A stretch of DNA of 16,584 nt from Verrucomicrobiota bacterium (GCA_030916665.1 JAUPWC010000012.1:1-16584); one strand, 5' to 3'. Counted from the first letter of the stretch, positions 8,001 to 14,571 are shown. Program-made: numbers and translations. Notes: generated from the letters alone by a model not told the origin.

Positions 8001-9294
8001 CGCCCAGCTCCGCACGCAGGTTGCCGGCCTCAGGGAACAGCTTGCGGCCAAGCCCGTCGCCCCCACCTACCCCGATCTGTCCGGTCGCGTGAAGGACCTC
8101 GAGACCGCCCTCGCCGCCGCCCGCAGCGAAACCAAGGCGCCGGCCTACCCTGACCTGTCCGGCAAAGTCGCCGAGTTGGACAAGGAACTCGCGCAGCTCC
8201 GCGACGACCGCGAGCGCATGCAGAAGATGCTCGCCGACTCCGGCCGCCAGCTGCGCGACGCCTCTTCCGCCGCCAGCCGCGTGAAGGAACTCGAAACCCG
8301 CCACGACTCCCTGGAGAAAAACCTCGGTGCGGCCCGCGGGCAGATCGACGACCTCCAGGCCGAGCTCGGCGCCGCCCGCAAGGCCAAGCCCGCCTATCCG
8401 GACCTCTCCGACAAGGTGCGCGACCTCGAGACCAAGCTCGCCGAGGCCGAGACCCGCCGCCGCGGCCCGACCTACCCGAACCTCGCCAGCCGTGTCGCCG
8501 AACTCGAAGGCCAGCTCGCCGATTCCCGCCGCCAGTTGACCGATACCGAGACCCGCCTCGCGCAGGCCGCCAGCCAGCCCACGCCGGCCCCGGCCGAGAC
8601 CGCTCCGGCCACCGCCGCCTCCGATCTCGAGCAACGTCTCGCCGAGACCGAGGACAAGCTCACCACCGCGTTGCGCGGCTACGCCCTGCTCCAGCGCGAG
8701 CACGACGCCCTGCAAGGCCGCGTGAGCACCGTCAACCAAGGCGCCGAGACGGAGAAGGAAACGCTCAATTCCCGCATCGCCTCGCTCAACGAGGAGATCG
8801 ACCGACTCAAGACCGCCGCGGCCTCGTCCGCCGAACAGGCCGCCACCGCCGGCACGCTCGCGCAGGAACGCGACACGCTCACGAGCCGCCTCGCCACGGC
8901 CGAGAGCCAGGTCGCCTCCACCCAGGCCGAGTTGACCCGCCTCAACGAGACCCTCGCCGCCCTCCAGCGCACGAGCAGCCAGACCGCCGGCGAAGCCGCC
9001 AGCACGCGCGCGCTCGTGCAGCAGTTGCAGGGCGCCAACGCCGTGCTCGCGCAGGAGAACTACCAGCTCAAGACCGCGCTCGCCCGCACCCCCGGCGCCC
9101 CGGCCGCGGTCACCGTGCCCGTCGCGCCCCCCGGCGCCCGCACGCACGTCGTGGTGGCCGGCGACTCGCTCTCGCGCATCAGCCAGCGCTACTACGGCAC
9201 CGCCGCCCGCTGGCAGGAGATCTACAACGCCAACGCCGAGAAACTCGGCCCCAACGGCACCCTCCGCATCGGCACCGAGCTGCGCATCCCGTAA
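5002..9294 (+). CDS. secreted Sel1 / PAYPDL coiled-coil repeat / LysM protein
   Basis: This encodes 1430 residues. A signal peptide (1-22, ending PALS before QDS) leads to a Sel1-like repeat at about 33-68 (RGNGIAQYNLGLAYAEGRG, then EAFVWLSLARDNG). A Pro/Ala/Thr linker covers about 108-150 and a long Ala/Glu/Arg coiled coil about 155-315. Residues 320-1177 carry 23 copies of a 24-residue unit, in runs broken by ordinary coiled-coil inserts. Another coiled coil runs to about 1360, and a LysM domain ends the protein (1381-1430: VVVAGDSLSRISQRYYG, YNANAEKLGPNGTLRIGTELRIP). LysM binds N-acetylglucosamine glycans such as peptidoglycan, so this is probably a periplasmic, wall-binding fibrous protein. 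I see no cysteine. The ATG at 5002 is preferred over one at 4918 because the signal peptide begins there and 4918 falls in the upstream hairpin. No Shine-Dalgarno sequence is evident. The biological role is unknown. Confidence 0.93.
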   Translation: MKTFRFATALLAAALTAAPALSQDSAEIASLRAKAERGNGIAQYNLGLAYAEGRGIAADQIEAFVWLSLARDNGARGRALDALLANIDRTTITAAEERLAERRVALGMRPATAAPATPPPAKSAPPTVQTPAVTAPAPVPATPAAPASDRELLTRTQAERDALAARASELTAEITALRADRERLAQGATAAQSELQRTRQAIAALQNAPKPVIDNSALDQKTRELQAAQAELQTARAFGEQVEATLNRVTDEKTRELQVARAFGEEVEKTLNRVNDEKAAAEARLRAAEQTRDALAREFDTAKSRLAALEQQAAQPKPAPEPAYPDLRGRVGELEQQLTAAKSAKPAYPDLRGKVAELETALTAARNAKPAYPDLSARVKELEGTLTTAQNARPAFPDLRNRVSELETSLAAARSAKPAYPDLSGQVTQLEAALVSARNAKPAYPDLSARVKELETQVAAKPAFPDLRGRVGELEQQLAAARSAKPAFPDLRSQVTELETAQRSLAREVDATKAALAKANDALAAKPAAPAYPDLRERVAALEADLSSAQNAKPAYPDLSGRVAELETALASAQNAAPKTRDLEARIAALTAEAALRQRETTTLAEARAEAEKSRDALAKQFDDHKASTAAALRERTNLEASVKLLESDKASLRRQAETAGNETAQLRTQLAGLREQLAAKPAAPAYPDLSNRVNELETALAAARNAKPAYPDLSDRVNELEAQLVTAKNAAPAYPNLSGKVAELEAALAAAKGAKPAYPDLSGKVAELEKQLASAGQDSQRKLDEQSRQAEVAQRNLSRELDVTKGALAKANDTLAAKPAAPAYPDLRERVAGLEAELTAAKSAKPAYPDLSGRVQELETQLVAAKSAAPAYPNLSGKVAELETALSTARSAKPAYPDLSGKVAELETALKAAGSETKAPAYPDLSGKVAELERDLVSAQQKAGAAEQARLAVARDFEDFRNANAAAQRERTNLQASVKLLESDKTSLRRQLDTSEGDLAQLRTQVAGLREQLAAKPVAPTYPDLSGRVKDLETALAAARSETKAPAYPDLSGKVAELDKELAQLRDDRERMQKMLADSGRQLRDASSAASRVKELETRHDSLEKNLGAARGQIDDLQAELGAARKAKPAYPDLSDKVRDLETKLAEAETRRRGPTYPNLASRVAELEGQLADSRRQLTDTETRLAQAASQPTPAPAETAPATAASDLEQRLAETEDKLTTALRGYALLQREHDALQGRVSTVNQGAETEKETLNSRIASLNEEIDRLKTAAASSAEQAATAGTLAQERDTLTSRLATAESQVASTQAELTRLNETLAALQRTSSQTAGEAASTRALVQQLQGANAVLAQENYQLKTALARTPGAPAAVTVPVAPPGARTHVVVAGDSLSRISQRYYGTAARWQEIYNANAEKLGPNGTLRIGTELRIP
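5959..8532 (+). repeat. 23 coding copies of a 24-residue (72-bp) PAYPDL repeat
   Basis: Within the LysM protein, each unit reads A-K-P-A-Y-P-D-L followed by a helix with hydrophobic residues at unit positions 8, 12, 15 and 19. The first Tyr codon is at 5971 and the second at 6043, exactly 72 bases apart; the last is at 8473. Units are tandem in runs (for example the first seven or eight) and otherwise separated by inserts of 20-90 residues. Position 5 is Tyr or Phe, and position 7 is Asp or, in three copies, Asn. Codon choice differs between copies while residues are kept, so the array is old and conserved at protein level rather than a recent DNA expansion. Confidence 0.95.
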
Positions 9295-9318
9295 GCCCGA
9301 CGCCCAAACCTCACTGTA

Positions 9319-9346
9319 GGGCGGGGTCTCCAAACCCCGCCTTTTG
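9319..9346 (+). terminator. rho-independent terminator
   Basis: A perfect 8-bp GC-rich stem, GGCGGGGT (9320-9327) with ACCCCGCC (9334-9341), has a 6-base loop and is followed by TTTTGTG on the plus strand. It lies 25 bases past the LysM-protein stop, so it should end that transcript. The opposite strand has no T-run, so it is a poorer terminator for the convergent AEC gene. The TGTAGGGCGGGGT sequence also looks like a dispersed intergenic palindrome. Confidence 0.85.
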
Positions 9347-9387
9347 TGTCTTCGCCCTTGCCGCCCCGCATGCTGGCCTGAGCCAGC

Positions 9388-10332
9388 TCACATCAGCCCC
9401 ACGATCACCGCCAGCGACACCAGCGAGGTGAGCACGCTCAGCGAGATCGTGCCGGCGGCGAGGGACTCGTCGCCTTTCAGCTCGATCGCCATCGTGTAGG
9501 AGACAATCGCGGTGGGGCAGGCCAGGAGGATGAGCACCAGCTTCAGCTCAGCCGCACCGAGGCCGAGCGCGCGGCCCACCGCCCAGCCGAGCAGGGGCGC
9601 GAGCGCGGTCTTCACCAGCGCCGAGCCGAGCGGCCGGCGCCAGGTGGCGCCCAGCTTCACGGCCACCAGCGAGCCGCCCACGCCGAGCAGGCCGAGCGGC
9701 AGCGCCATCTCGCCGAGCGCGGTGAGGGCCTTGTCCACCGCCGCCGGCAGCGTCCAGCCGGCCAGCGCCCAGCCGATGCCGGCCAGCGTGGCGATCAGCG
9801 GCGGCGTGGTGACGAGCTGCCTGAGGAAAGGTTTCACCATGCCCCACCCGAGCCGGTGCTGGCTCAGCAGCAGCACGACCACGCCGGCGACGTTGTAGAA
9901 AACCATCATCGGCGCGACGGTGAGCACCGCGGCTGTGCGCGCCGACACGCCCCACGCCAGCGGCGCGTCGGGCAGCGAGAAAATCACCGGCAGACCCACG
10001 AAGGCCAGGTTGCCGCGGAAACCGCCCTGCACAAAGGTCCCCAGCGCCGCGCCCGGCACGCGCAACAAGACCGCCACGCCGTAGGCCGCCGCCGTCACGA
10101 ACAGTGTGGCGACCAGCATGACGGTGAACATCGCCCCCGCGCCGCCGGCGTCGCGGAACGAGCCGGCGAGCTGCGAGAACAGCAGCGCCGGCAAGCCCAG
10201 CCAGTAGGTGACGCGGTTGGCCTCCTTCAAGAAATCCGCCGACACGAGCTTTGTCAGCTGCAACCCCGCGCCGACCGCGATGAGCAGGAAGACCGGCGCG
10301 AGCGTGTTAAGGACGAGCATGCCGCCGACCAT
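9388..10332 (-). CDS. AEC family transporter (auxin efflux carrier type permease)
   Basis: This encodes 314 residues, almost entirely hydrophobic, with about ten membrane helices in two halves of roughly five. Recognisable family stretches are the N-terminal LNTLAPVFLLIAVGAGLQLTK, an RVTYWLGLPALLF segment, VQGGFRGNLAFVGLPV, and the second-half ALGEMALPLGLLGVGGSL. The end has LACPTAIVSYTMAIELKGDESLA. AEC-family permeases export or exchange organic acids such as malate, malonate and related compounds; the substrate cannot be read from sequence. The start at 10332 gives MVGGMLVLN; a second ATG four codons later is an equally good start, and neither has a ribosome-binding sequence. The gene is divergent from the hydroxyacid dehydrogenase at 10560, and they share a gap containing a strong palindrome. 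Co-regulation around an organic acid is a reasonable inference. Confidence 0.93.
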   Translation of the reverse strand: MVGGMLVLNTLAPVFLLIAVGAGLQLTKLVSADFLKEANRVTYWLGLPALLFSQLAGSFRDAGGAGAMFTVMLVATLFVTAAAYGVAVLLRVPGAALGTFVQGGFRGNLAFVGLPVIFSLPDAPLAWGVSARTAAVLTVAPMMVFYNVAGVVVLLLSQHRLGWGMVKPFLRQLVTTPPLIATLAGIGWALAGWTLPAAVDKALTALGEMALPLGLLGVGGSLVAVKLGATWRRPLGSALVKTALAPLLGWAVGRALGLGAAELKLVLILLACPTAIVSYTMAIELKGDESLAAGTISLSVLTSLVSLAVIVGLM

Positions 10333-10430
10333 GGGTGGAGGGCCTTGAACCGTCTAGGCGGAAAGCGGACGTTCAACTGGCGGTCTTGAACTGCAGGCGC
10401 GGCTATGAGCACCGTCAGCAACGCCCGGAA

Positions 10431-10477
10431 TGCCCCCATGCACAACTAACCTAATAGGTTAGTTGTGCATGGGGGCA
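10431..10477. promoter_or_regulatory. perfect 22-bp inverted repeat (operator or cruciform candidate)
   Basis: The left arm at 10431-10452 (begins TGCCCCCATG, ends CTAACCT) is the exact reverse complement of the right arm at 10456-10477, with a 3-base AAT centre. It sits in the divergent gap, 98 bases upstream of the AEC start and 82 bases upstream of the dehydrogenase start. The core CTAACCTAATAGGTTAG resembles the dyad operators bound by TetR- or MarR-like repressors. The full 22-bp arms are longer than needed for that. There is no T-run, so terminator function is unlikely. Confidence 0.6.
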
Positions 10478-10559
10478 CGGTCGCATCAAGGAGAGTCCTG
10501 CGGCCGATGGCGTCAGATTTTGATTCGCGCCGGGCGCGCACCGGTGCTCGGCTCGGGAC

Positions 10560-11429
10560 ATGGCAACGATCGCATTCATCGGCACGGGCGTGATGGGCCG
10601 CAGCATGGCGGGGCACCTGCTGTCCGCCGGCCACACGCTGCACGTCCACAACCGCACGCCGGGCAAGGCGCAGCCGCTCCTCGACGCCGGCGCCCGCTGG
10701 CACGACACGCCCGGCGCAGCCGCAGCGGTGGCGGACTTCGTGTTCACCATCGTCGGGTTTCCGCAGGACGTGGAGGCCACCTACTTCGGCCCGACGGGCG
10801 TGATCGCGGCGGCCAAACCCGGCACCGTGCTCGTGGACATGACCACGTCCAGCCCGGCCCTCGCCCGGCGCATCGCCGAGGCGGCGGCGGCCAAGGAACT
10901 TGTCGCGCTCGACGCCCCGGTCACGGGCGGAGACATCGGCGCGCGCGAGGCGCGGCTCTCGATCATGGTGGGAGGCGACGAGGCGGCGTTCGCGAAAACG
11001 CGGCCGCTCTTCGAGAAGATGGGCAAGATCATCGTGCGCCACGGCGGACCCGGCACCGGCCAGCTCTGCAAGCTCGCCAACCAGATCTCCATCGCCTCGG
11101 TGATGATGTCGTGGTGCGAGGCGCTCACCTTCGCCCGGCGCGCCGGGCTCGAACCCACTCGCGTGCTGGAAAGCATCGGCAGCGGCGCCGCCGGCAGCGT
11201 GGCGATGAGCGTGCTCGCGCCGCGCGCGCTCAAGGGCGACTTCGCGCCCGGTTTCTACGTGAAGCATTTCCTCAAGGACCTGCGCCTCGCCCTCGACACC
11301 GCCGCGGAACTGAAGCTCGACCTCCCTGGCACCCGGCAGGCGCGGCAGCTCTACGACGAGGTCGCCCGCCGCGGCGGAGCCGACGACGGCACGCAGGCGC
11401 TGTTCCGGCTGTATTCCGAACAGGGGTGA
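10560..11429 (+). CDS. NAD(P)-dependent beta-hydroxyacid dehydrogenase (3-hydroxyisobutyrate dehydrogenase family)
   Basis: This encodes 289 residues, typical for the family. The N-terminal Rossmann fold has GTGVMG (8-13), and Asn31-Arg32 after the second strand, which usually indicates NADP(H) preference. VDMTTSSP is at 92-99, the substrate-binding DAPVTGG at 118-124, the catalytic Lys at 171 in GQLCKLANQ, and KDLRLAL from 239. These define the cytosolic family that includes 3-hydroxyisobutyrate, tartronate-semialdehyde and succinic-semialdehyde reductases. The exact substrate cannot be settled from sequence. It is divergent from an organic-acid-type permease with a shared palindromic control region. 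No Shine-Dalgarno sequence precedes the ATG, which is chosen because the Rossmann strand starts at once. Confidence 0.95.
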   Translation: MATIAFIGTGVMGRSMAGHLLSAGHTLHVHNRTPGKAQPLLDAGARWHDTPGAAAAVADFVFTIVGFPQDVEATYFGPTGVIAAAKPGTVLVDMTTSSPALARRIAEAAAAKELVALDAPVTGGDIGAREARLSIMVGGDEAAFAKTRPLFEKMGKIIVRHGGPGTGQLCKLANQISIASVMMSWCEALTFARRAGLEPTRVLESIGSGAAGSVAMSVLAPRALKGDFAPGFYVKHFLKDLRLALDTAAELKLDLPGTRQARQLYDEVARRGGADDGTQALFRLYSEQG

Positions 11430-11775
11430 GATGGTCAGCTTTCTGGAGGGCCGGGCTCACGCGTGGCCGAAAGGAAGGGCACTGGATGCTTCGCTGCGCT
11501 CAGCATGACAGAAATCGGAAGCAATTTTGTTGGCGTATCATTCTGAGACAAAAGACCAAGCCGGAGCTTGCTGGGGTGAGACCACCCATGAATATCCTTA
11601 CCGTCATCCTGAGCCTTGCGAAGGATCCAGCAGCATGACCGACAGCGGGCATCATCTTGGATCCTTCACTTCTTTCAGGATGACAAACAGGGGAGTTACT
11701 TGACAGCGCAGCGAAGAATCCAGCGAAGGAGGCACGGCCTCGCGGGAGCTCGGCCCTCCGACAATCCGATTGTCC
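11430..11775. repeat. gene-free stretch with dispersed GTCATCCTGA...GAAGGATCCA repeats
   Basis: No credible gene lies in these 346 bases. They hold several copies of a roughly 27-bp element. Copy B is at 11603-11629 (GTCATCCTGA...GAAGGATCCA). Copy C at 11658-11684 is in the opposite orientation, and B and C match over the 10-base GTCATCCTGA and the outer GAAGGATCCA, differing mainly in the centre. Copy A at 11483-11509 is a third, in C's orientation; 11701-11724 is a degenerate copy in B's orientation; a fragment is near 11537. B and C could fold as a long hairpin. The pattern is of a dispersed intergenic repeat family. Confidence 0.75.
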
Positions 11776-14319
11776 CTAACCCCGGCGCAGCCTGTTGATC
11801 TGCCCGGGTGCATTCTGCGCCGGCGCCGCCAGCAACTGCTGCTGCACGTCCGCCGGCAAGGATGAGCCGCGGATCCAGGTCTCGGCGGCGGCGCGGTCCT
11901 GCTGCAGCCATTGCTGACCGATCTGCTGCATGTAACGCGTGCGCCGTTCGGTGCTGGTCACCAGGTCGAGCAGCCGCACCGCCTCGGTCGGCTGCTGGTA
12001 GGAGAGCTGGTTGATGGGCTGCTCGATCAGCTGGTCGCGCCGGTCACCGGCCGGCTGGGCGGCCACCCACTGCCGCGCCGCATCGGGATCGGCGTTGAAA
12101 TACTGGCCGGTGATCTGACCCAGAACGTGCGCCGGCACCGTGTTTTCGGGCAGCGCCGAGATCCACTGGATCGCCGCCGCCGGATCGCGGTGTCCCCACT
12201 GGTTCGCCACGTTCTGGATGGCCTGGCTCTGCGCGCTGCCGAGCGGCAGGGAGGTCGCGTATTCCGCGGCAAGTTCGACGTCGTGGTTGGCGACGCCGTT
12301 GATGAACGACTGCAGGTAGCTGTCGCGCGCCGCCCCGGCGGGAATGCGCTCGACCTGCCGCAATGCTCCCTCGGCGTCTGCGAAGCCCTGTTGCTGCCCG
12401 AGCTGGTTGAAGAGCTGGGTGCGGGTCTGTCCGTCGGTCAGCGTGACCGCGTAGTCGAAGGCGCCGGCCGGGTCGCTCTGAATCCACTGGTAACCGATCT
12501 GCCCCATGGCCTGCTGCTTGACCGCGCCCTCGGGCAGGCCGCGCAACCACGAGACGGCACCGGGGAGATCGTGTTGCGCCCAGTTCGAGGCAACCTGCAT
12601 GTAGGCCTGCTGGCGGGTGTTGCCGGCGGGCAGGGATTCGGCCAGCGCCAGCGCCTGGTCGGGATGCTGCCGCGCCAGTTGACCGGCCACGATGCCCGCG
12701 ACCTGGTTGCGCTCCATCCCGGGGGGCAGTCCCGCCACCCAAACCGCGGCGCCGGCGGGATCGATCATGGCGTATTGCGAGGCGATGTTGTGATAGACCT
12801 GCATCCGCTGCTGCCCGGCCGGCAGCACCGCGGCGAGGCTGAGCGCGAGCTTCGGGTCTTCCTGGATGATCGGCTGGATCACGGCCTGCAAGGCGCGGCT
12901 GCGCAGCGGACCGGCGGGGAGGTTCTGCACGTAATCCAGCGCGGCGGCGCTGTCGCGCTGCGCGAGCTGGCCGAGCGCCTGCGTGGTGACCATGTCGCGC
13001 TCGCGTCCCGCCGGCAGCTGGGCGGCGCCTTCCAGTGCGCGCAACGGATCGTGGCCCGCCCACTGGCTGGCGATGCCGGTCAGCAGATTCATCCGCGCCT
13101 GGCCCGCGGGCAGCGCCAGCGCGTAATCGAACGCAGCCTTGGGCTCCCGCTGCGCCCATTGGTTGATGACCGAGTTGAGAAACTGCTGGCGCTGCTGCCC
13201 GGGCGGAAGCTGCTCGGCGGCGGCGATCGCGGAACGGGCGTCCTTTTGCGCCCACTGGCTGGCCAGCGCCCACAGGCCGTTCTGAAAGGAGAGCGGCGAG
13301 GTCTGTTGCCGCAACCACGCGAAGGCGGCGGCGGGATCCTTGGCCGCCCAGGCGCCCACGAGGGAGCCGACCAGGGACTGCCCGGGCATGCCGGCCGTTC
13401 CCTGCTGGCTGATGAAGCGCGCGGCCTCTTCGGGCGCCGTCTCGACCCAGCGGTTGAGAATCCCGTTCAGCACCATGGGGCGGTCCTGGACGTTCGGGAG
13501 GGAAACCGCCCAGCGCGCCGCCGCCGCGGGATCGCGCTGCGCCCAGGCGGCGGCGATGGCCACATAGGCGTTGCGGCGCATCGCCACGGGCAGCGTGGCG
13601 GCACGGGCCGCGGCCGCCTCGGGATCGGAGGCGGCCCAGGACTGGTAGAGATTCGCGAGATTGAAATCGGTGCGATTCTCCAGCCCGGCCTCCTGCGCGA
13701 GGGCGAACATCGCGCCCGGGTCATCGTCGGCCAGCTGGTTCATGGCGGCGGACAGGGCCTGGTCGCGGGTGCGGCCGGCGGGGAGTTTCAGCGCCCAGTC
13801 GGCCAACGGCTGCGGATCGGTGTAGGCCCAGCCGTGAAACACCGCGCCCAGCGCCTGCTCGCGCTCGGACGCAGCCTCGATCTTCTCGGCGTGCCCGAGG
13901 GCCGCGCGGGCGTCGCACTCCGCCCAGCGCGAATAGAAGGCCGTCGTCAGCTGCTGCTTGGCCAGCGACGGGCCGTGTTTCGCGAGCACGTCCAGCAGGG
14001 GCGGAAAGTCCGGCGCCTCCAGCGAATTGATGATGATCTCCCAGCGCTTGTTCATGCGCCAGCGGCCGCTCTTGGCCGCGTCCTCGACGAGCGCGGCGAC
14101 CTCGGCCGCGGCCGGCTTGCGCGTGAGATCGAGCCGTTTGAGGGGTGCGTCTGCGGCCGGCGGCCTGGGCAGGGGCGCGGCGGTGAGCTTCTCGGCAACG
14201 CCCGACGGGCGGGAAGCGCCGGCCGGGGACGGCGTGGCACGGGAGCCAAGGTAATAGCCGGTGCCAGCGGCGGCGGCGGTGGCCAGCAGGACCGCGGGCA
14301 GGATGATTTTGGGGTTCAT
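11776..14319 (-). CDS. signal-anchored protein of 32-residue alpha-solenoid-like repeats
   Basis: This encodes 847 residues. MNPK is followed by a hydrophobic segment (5-25) that acts as a signal peptide or anchor, then a Pro/Ala-rich linker to about 65 and a pre-repeat helical domain to 126. Residues 127-830 are about 22 tandem repeats averaging 32 residues. The pattern is an [AQ]I..QWAQ.DP segment, an AA..WA..LPAG helix, then xxR.QAL. The alternation of two short amphipathic helices suggests a TPR- or Sel1-like superhelical scaffold, probably in the periplasm. I do not recognise a named family. The frame is open upstream to a GTG at 14382, but that 21-residue extension is Arg-rich and delays the signal sequence, so the ATG at 14319 is preferred. 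No Shine-Dalgarno sequence is seen. The gene appears to stand alone. Confidence 0.9.
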   Translation of the reverse strand: MNPKIILPAVLLATAAAAGTGYYLGSRATPSPAGASRPSGVAEKLTAAPLPRPPAADAPLKRLDLTRKPAAAEVAALVEDAAKSGRWRMNKRWEIIINSLEAPDFPPLLDVLAKHGPSLAKQQLTTAFYSRWAECDARAALGHAEKIEAASEREQALGAVFHGWAYTDPQPLADWALKLPAGRTRDQALSAAMNQLADDDPGAMFALAQEAGLENRTDFNLANLYQSWAASDPEAAAARAATLPVAMRRNAYVAIAAAWAQRDPAAAARWAVSLPNVQDRPMVLNGILNRWVETAPEEAARFISQQGTAGMPGQSLVGSLVGAWAAKDPAAAFAWLRQQTSPLSFQNGLWALASQWAQKDARSAIAAAEQLPPGQQRQQFLNSVINQWAQREPKAAFDYALALPAGQARMNLLTGIASQWAGHDPLRALEGAAQLPAGRERDMVTTQALGQLAQRDSAAALDYVQNLPAGPLRSRALQAVIQPIIQEDPKLALSLAAVLPAGQQRMQVYHNIASQYAMIDPAGAAVWVAGLPPGMERNQVAGIVAGQLARQHPDQALALAESLPAGNTRQQAYMQVASNWAQHDLPGAVSWLRGLPEGAVKQQAMGQIGYQWIQSDPAGAFDYAVTLTDGQTRTQLFNQLGQQQGFADAEGALRQVERIPAGAARDSYLQSFINGVANHDVELAAEYATSLPLGSAQSQAIQNVANQWGHRDPAAAIQWISALPENTVPAHVLGQITGQYFNADPDAARQWVAAQPAGDRRDQLIEQPINQLSYQQPTEAVRLLDLVTSTERRTRYMQQIGQQWLQQDRAAAETWIRGSSLPADVQQQLLAAPAQNAPGQINRLRRG
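11830..13941 (-). repeat. about 22 coding copies of a 32-residue (96-bp) WA..DP..A..LPAG repeat
   Basis: These are the repeat units of the solenoid-like protein. Segments such as AWAQRDPAAAARWAVSLP, QWAQREPKAAFDYALALPAG and QWGHRDPAAAIQWISALP line up at a period of 32, with single units of 31 or 33. The region is 704 codons, which equals 22 units of 32. Individual copies lack the DP or the LPAG element (units 6, 7, 17, 21), so the array is divergent and old. Confidence 0.9.
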
Positions 14320-14454
14320 GACGTTTGGCCCGTCACGCGGAGCAAGGCGGGAGCCCACACCGCGTGCAAGCCGGGTTAACACGACGACGTGCGACCGGCC
14401 CCGGCCTTAGTTCGTGCCTCGGTCTGTCTTATCCGGAATCAGTCAGACGAAAGG

Positions 14455-14514
14455 GTGGGAGCGAGCTTGCTCGCCACAGATTCCGCTCGGAGTCGCGAGC
14501 AAGCTCGCTCCCAC
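14455..14514. repeat. REP-like inverted pair (GTGGGAGCGAGCTTGCTCGC)
   Basis: The arm GTGGGAGCGAGCTTGCTCGC at 14455-14474 is repeated as its exact reverse complement at 14495-14514, with a 20-base spacer. Each arm has its own dyad, GCGAGC-TT-GCTCGC, so the element can fold as two small hairpins or one long one. This sequence type is familiar from REP elements of Pseudomonas and other bacteria, which are mobilised by REP-associated tyrosine transposases. No such transposase is in the window. Confidence 0.85.
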
Positions 14515-14534
14515 AGCGCAACCATTGATAGGAT

Positions 14535-14569
14535 AGGGGTAGGGACAGGGATAGAACCTGCCCCTCCCT
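14535..14569 (-). ncRNA. group II intron domain VI with branch-point A
   Basis: Following domain V on the minus strand, GGGAGGGGCAGG pairs with CCTGTCCCTACCCC around a TTCTATC loop. The A at 14540 is left unpaired on the 3' side, as expected for the branch-point adenosine. The pairing was worked out by eye. Confidence 0.7.
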
Positions 14570-14571
14570 CC

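Noticed and set aside
5959..8532. Possible CRISPR-like or satellite array because of the 72-bp spacing
   Set aside because: The repeats vary at DNA level, keep a reading frame and have no unique spacers; they are coding repeats.
7363..9333. 656-residue and other long minus-strand frames across 4936-9333
   Set aside because: They mirror the coiled-coil repeat gene; their Gly/Leu/Val repeats are reverse-complement echoes of the 72-bp units.
11911..14379. 822-residue open frame on the plus strand
   Set aside because: It is antisense to the 32-residue repeat gene. Its length follows from GC-rich codon-position bias, and its translation is Gly/Arg/Leu-rich without domains, whereas the minus strand has a signal sequence and regular repeats.
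14320..14382. GTG start at 14382 for the solenoid-like protein
   Set aside because: It would add an Arg-rich 21-residue extension before the hydrophobic anchor; the ATG at 14319 gives a standard export signal.
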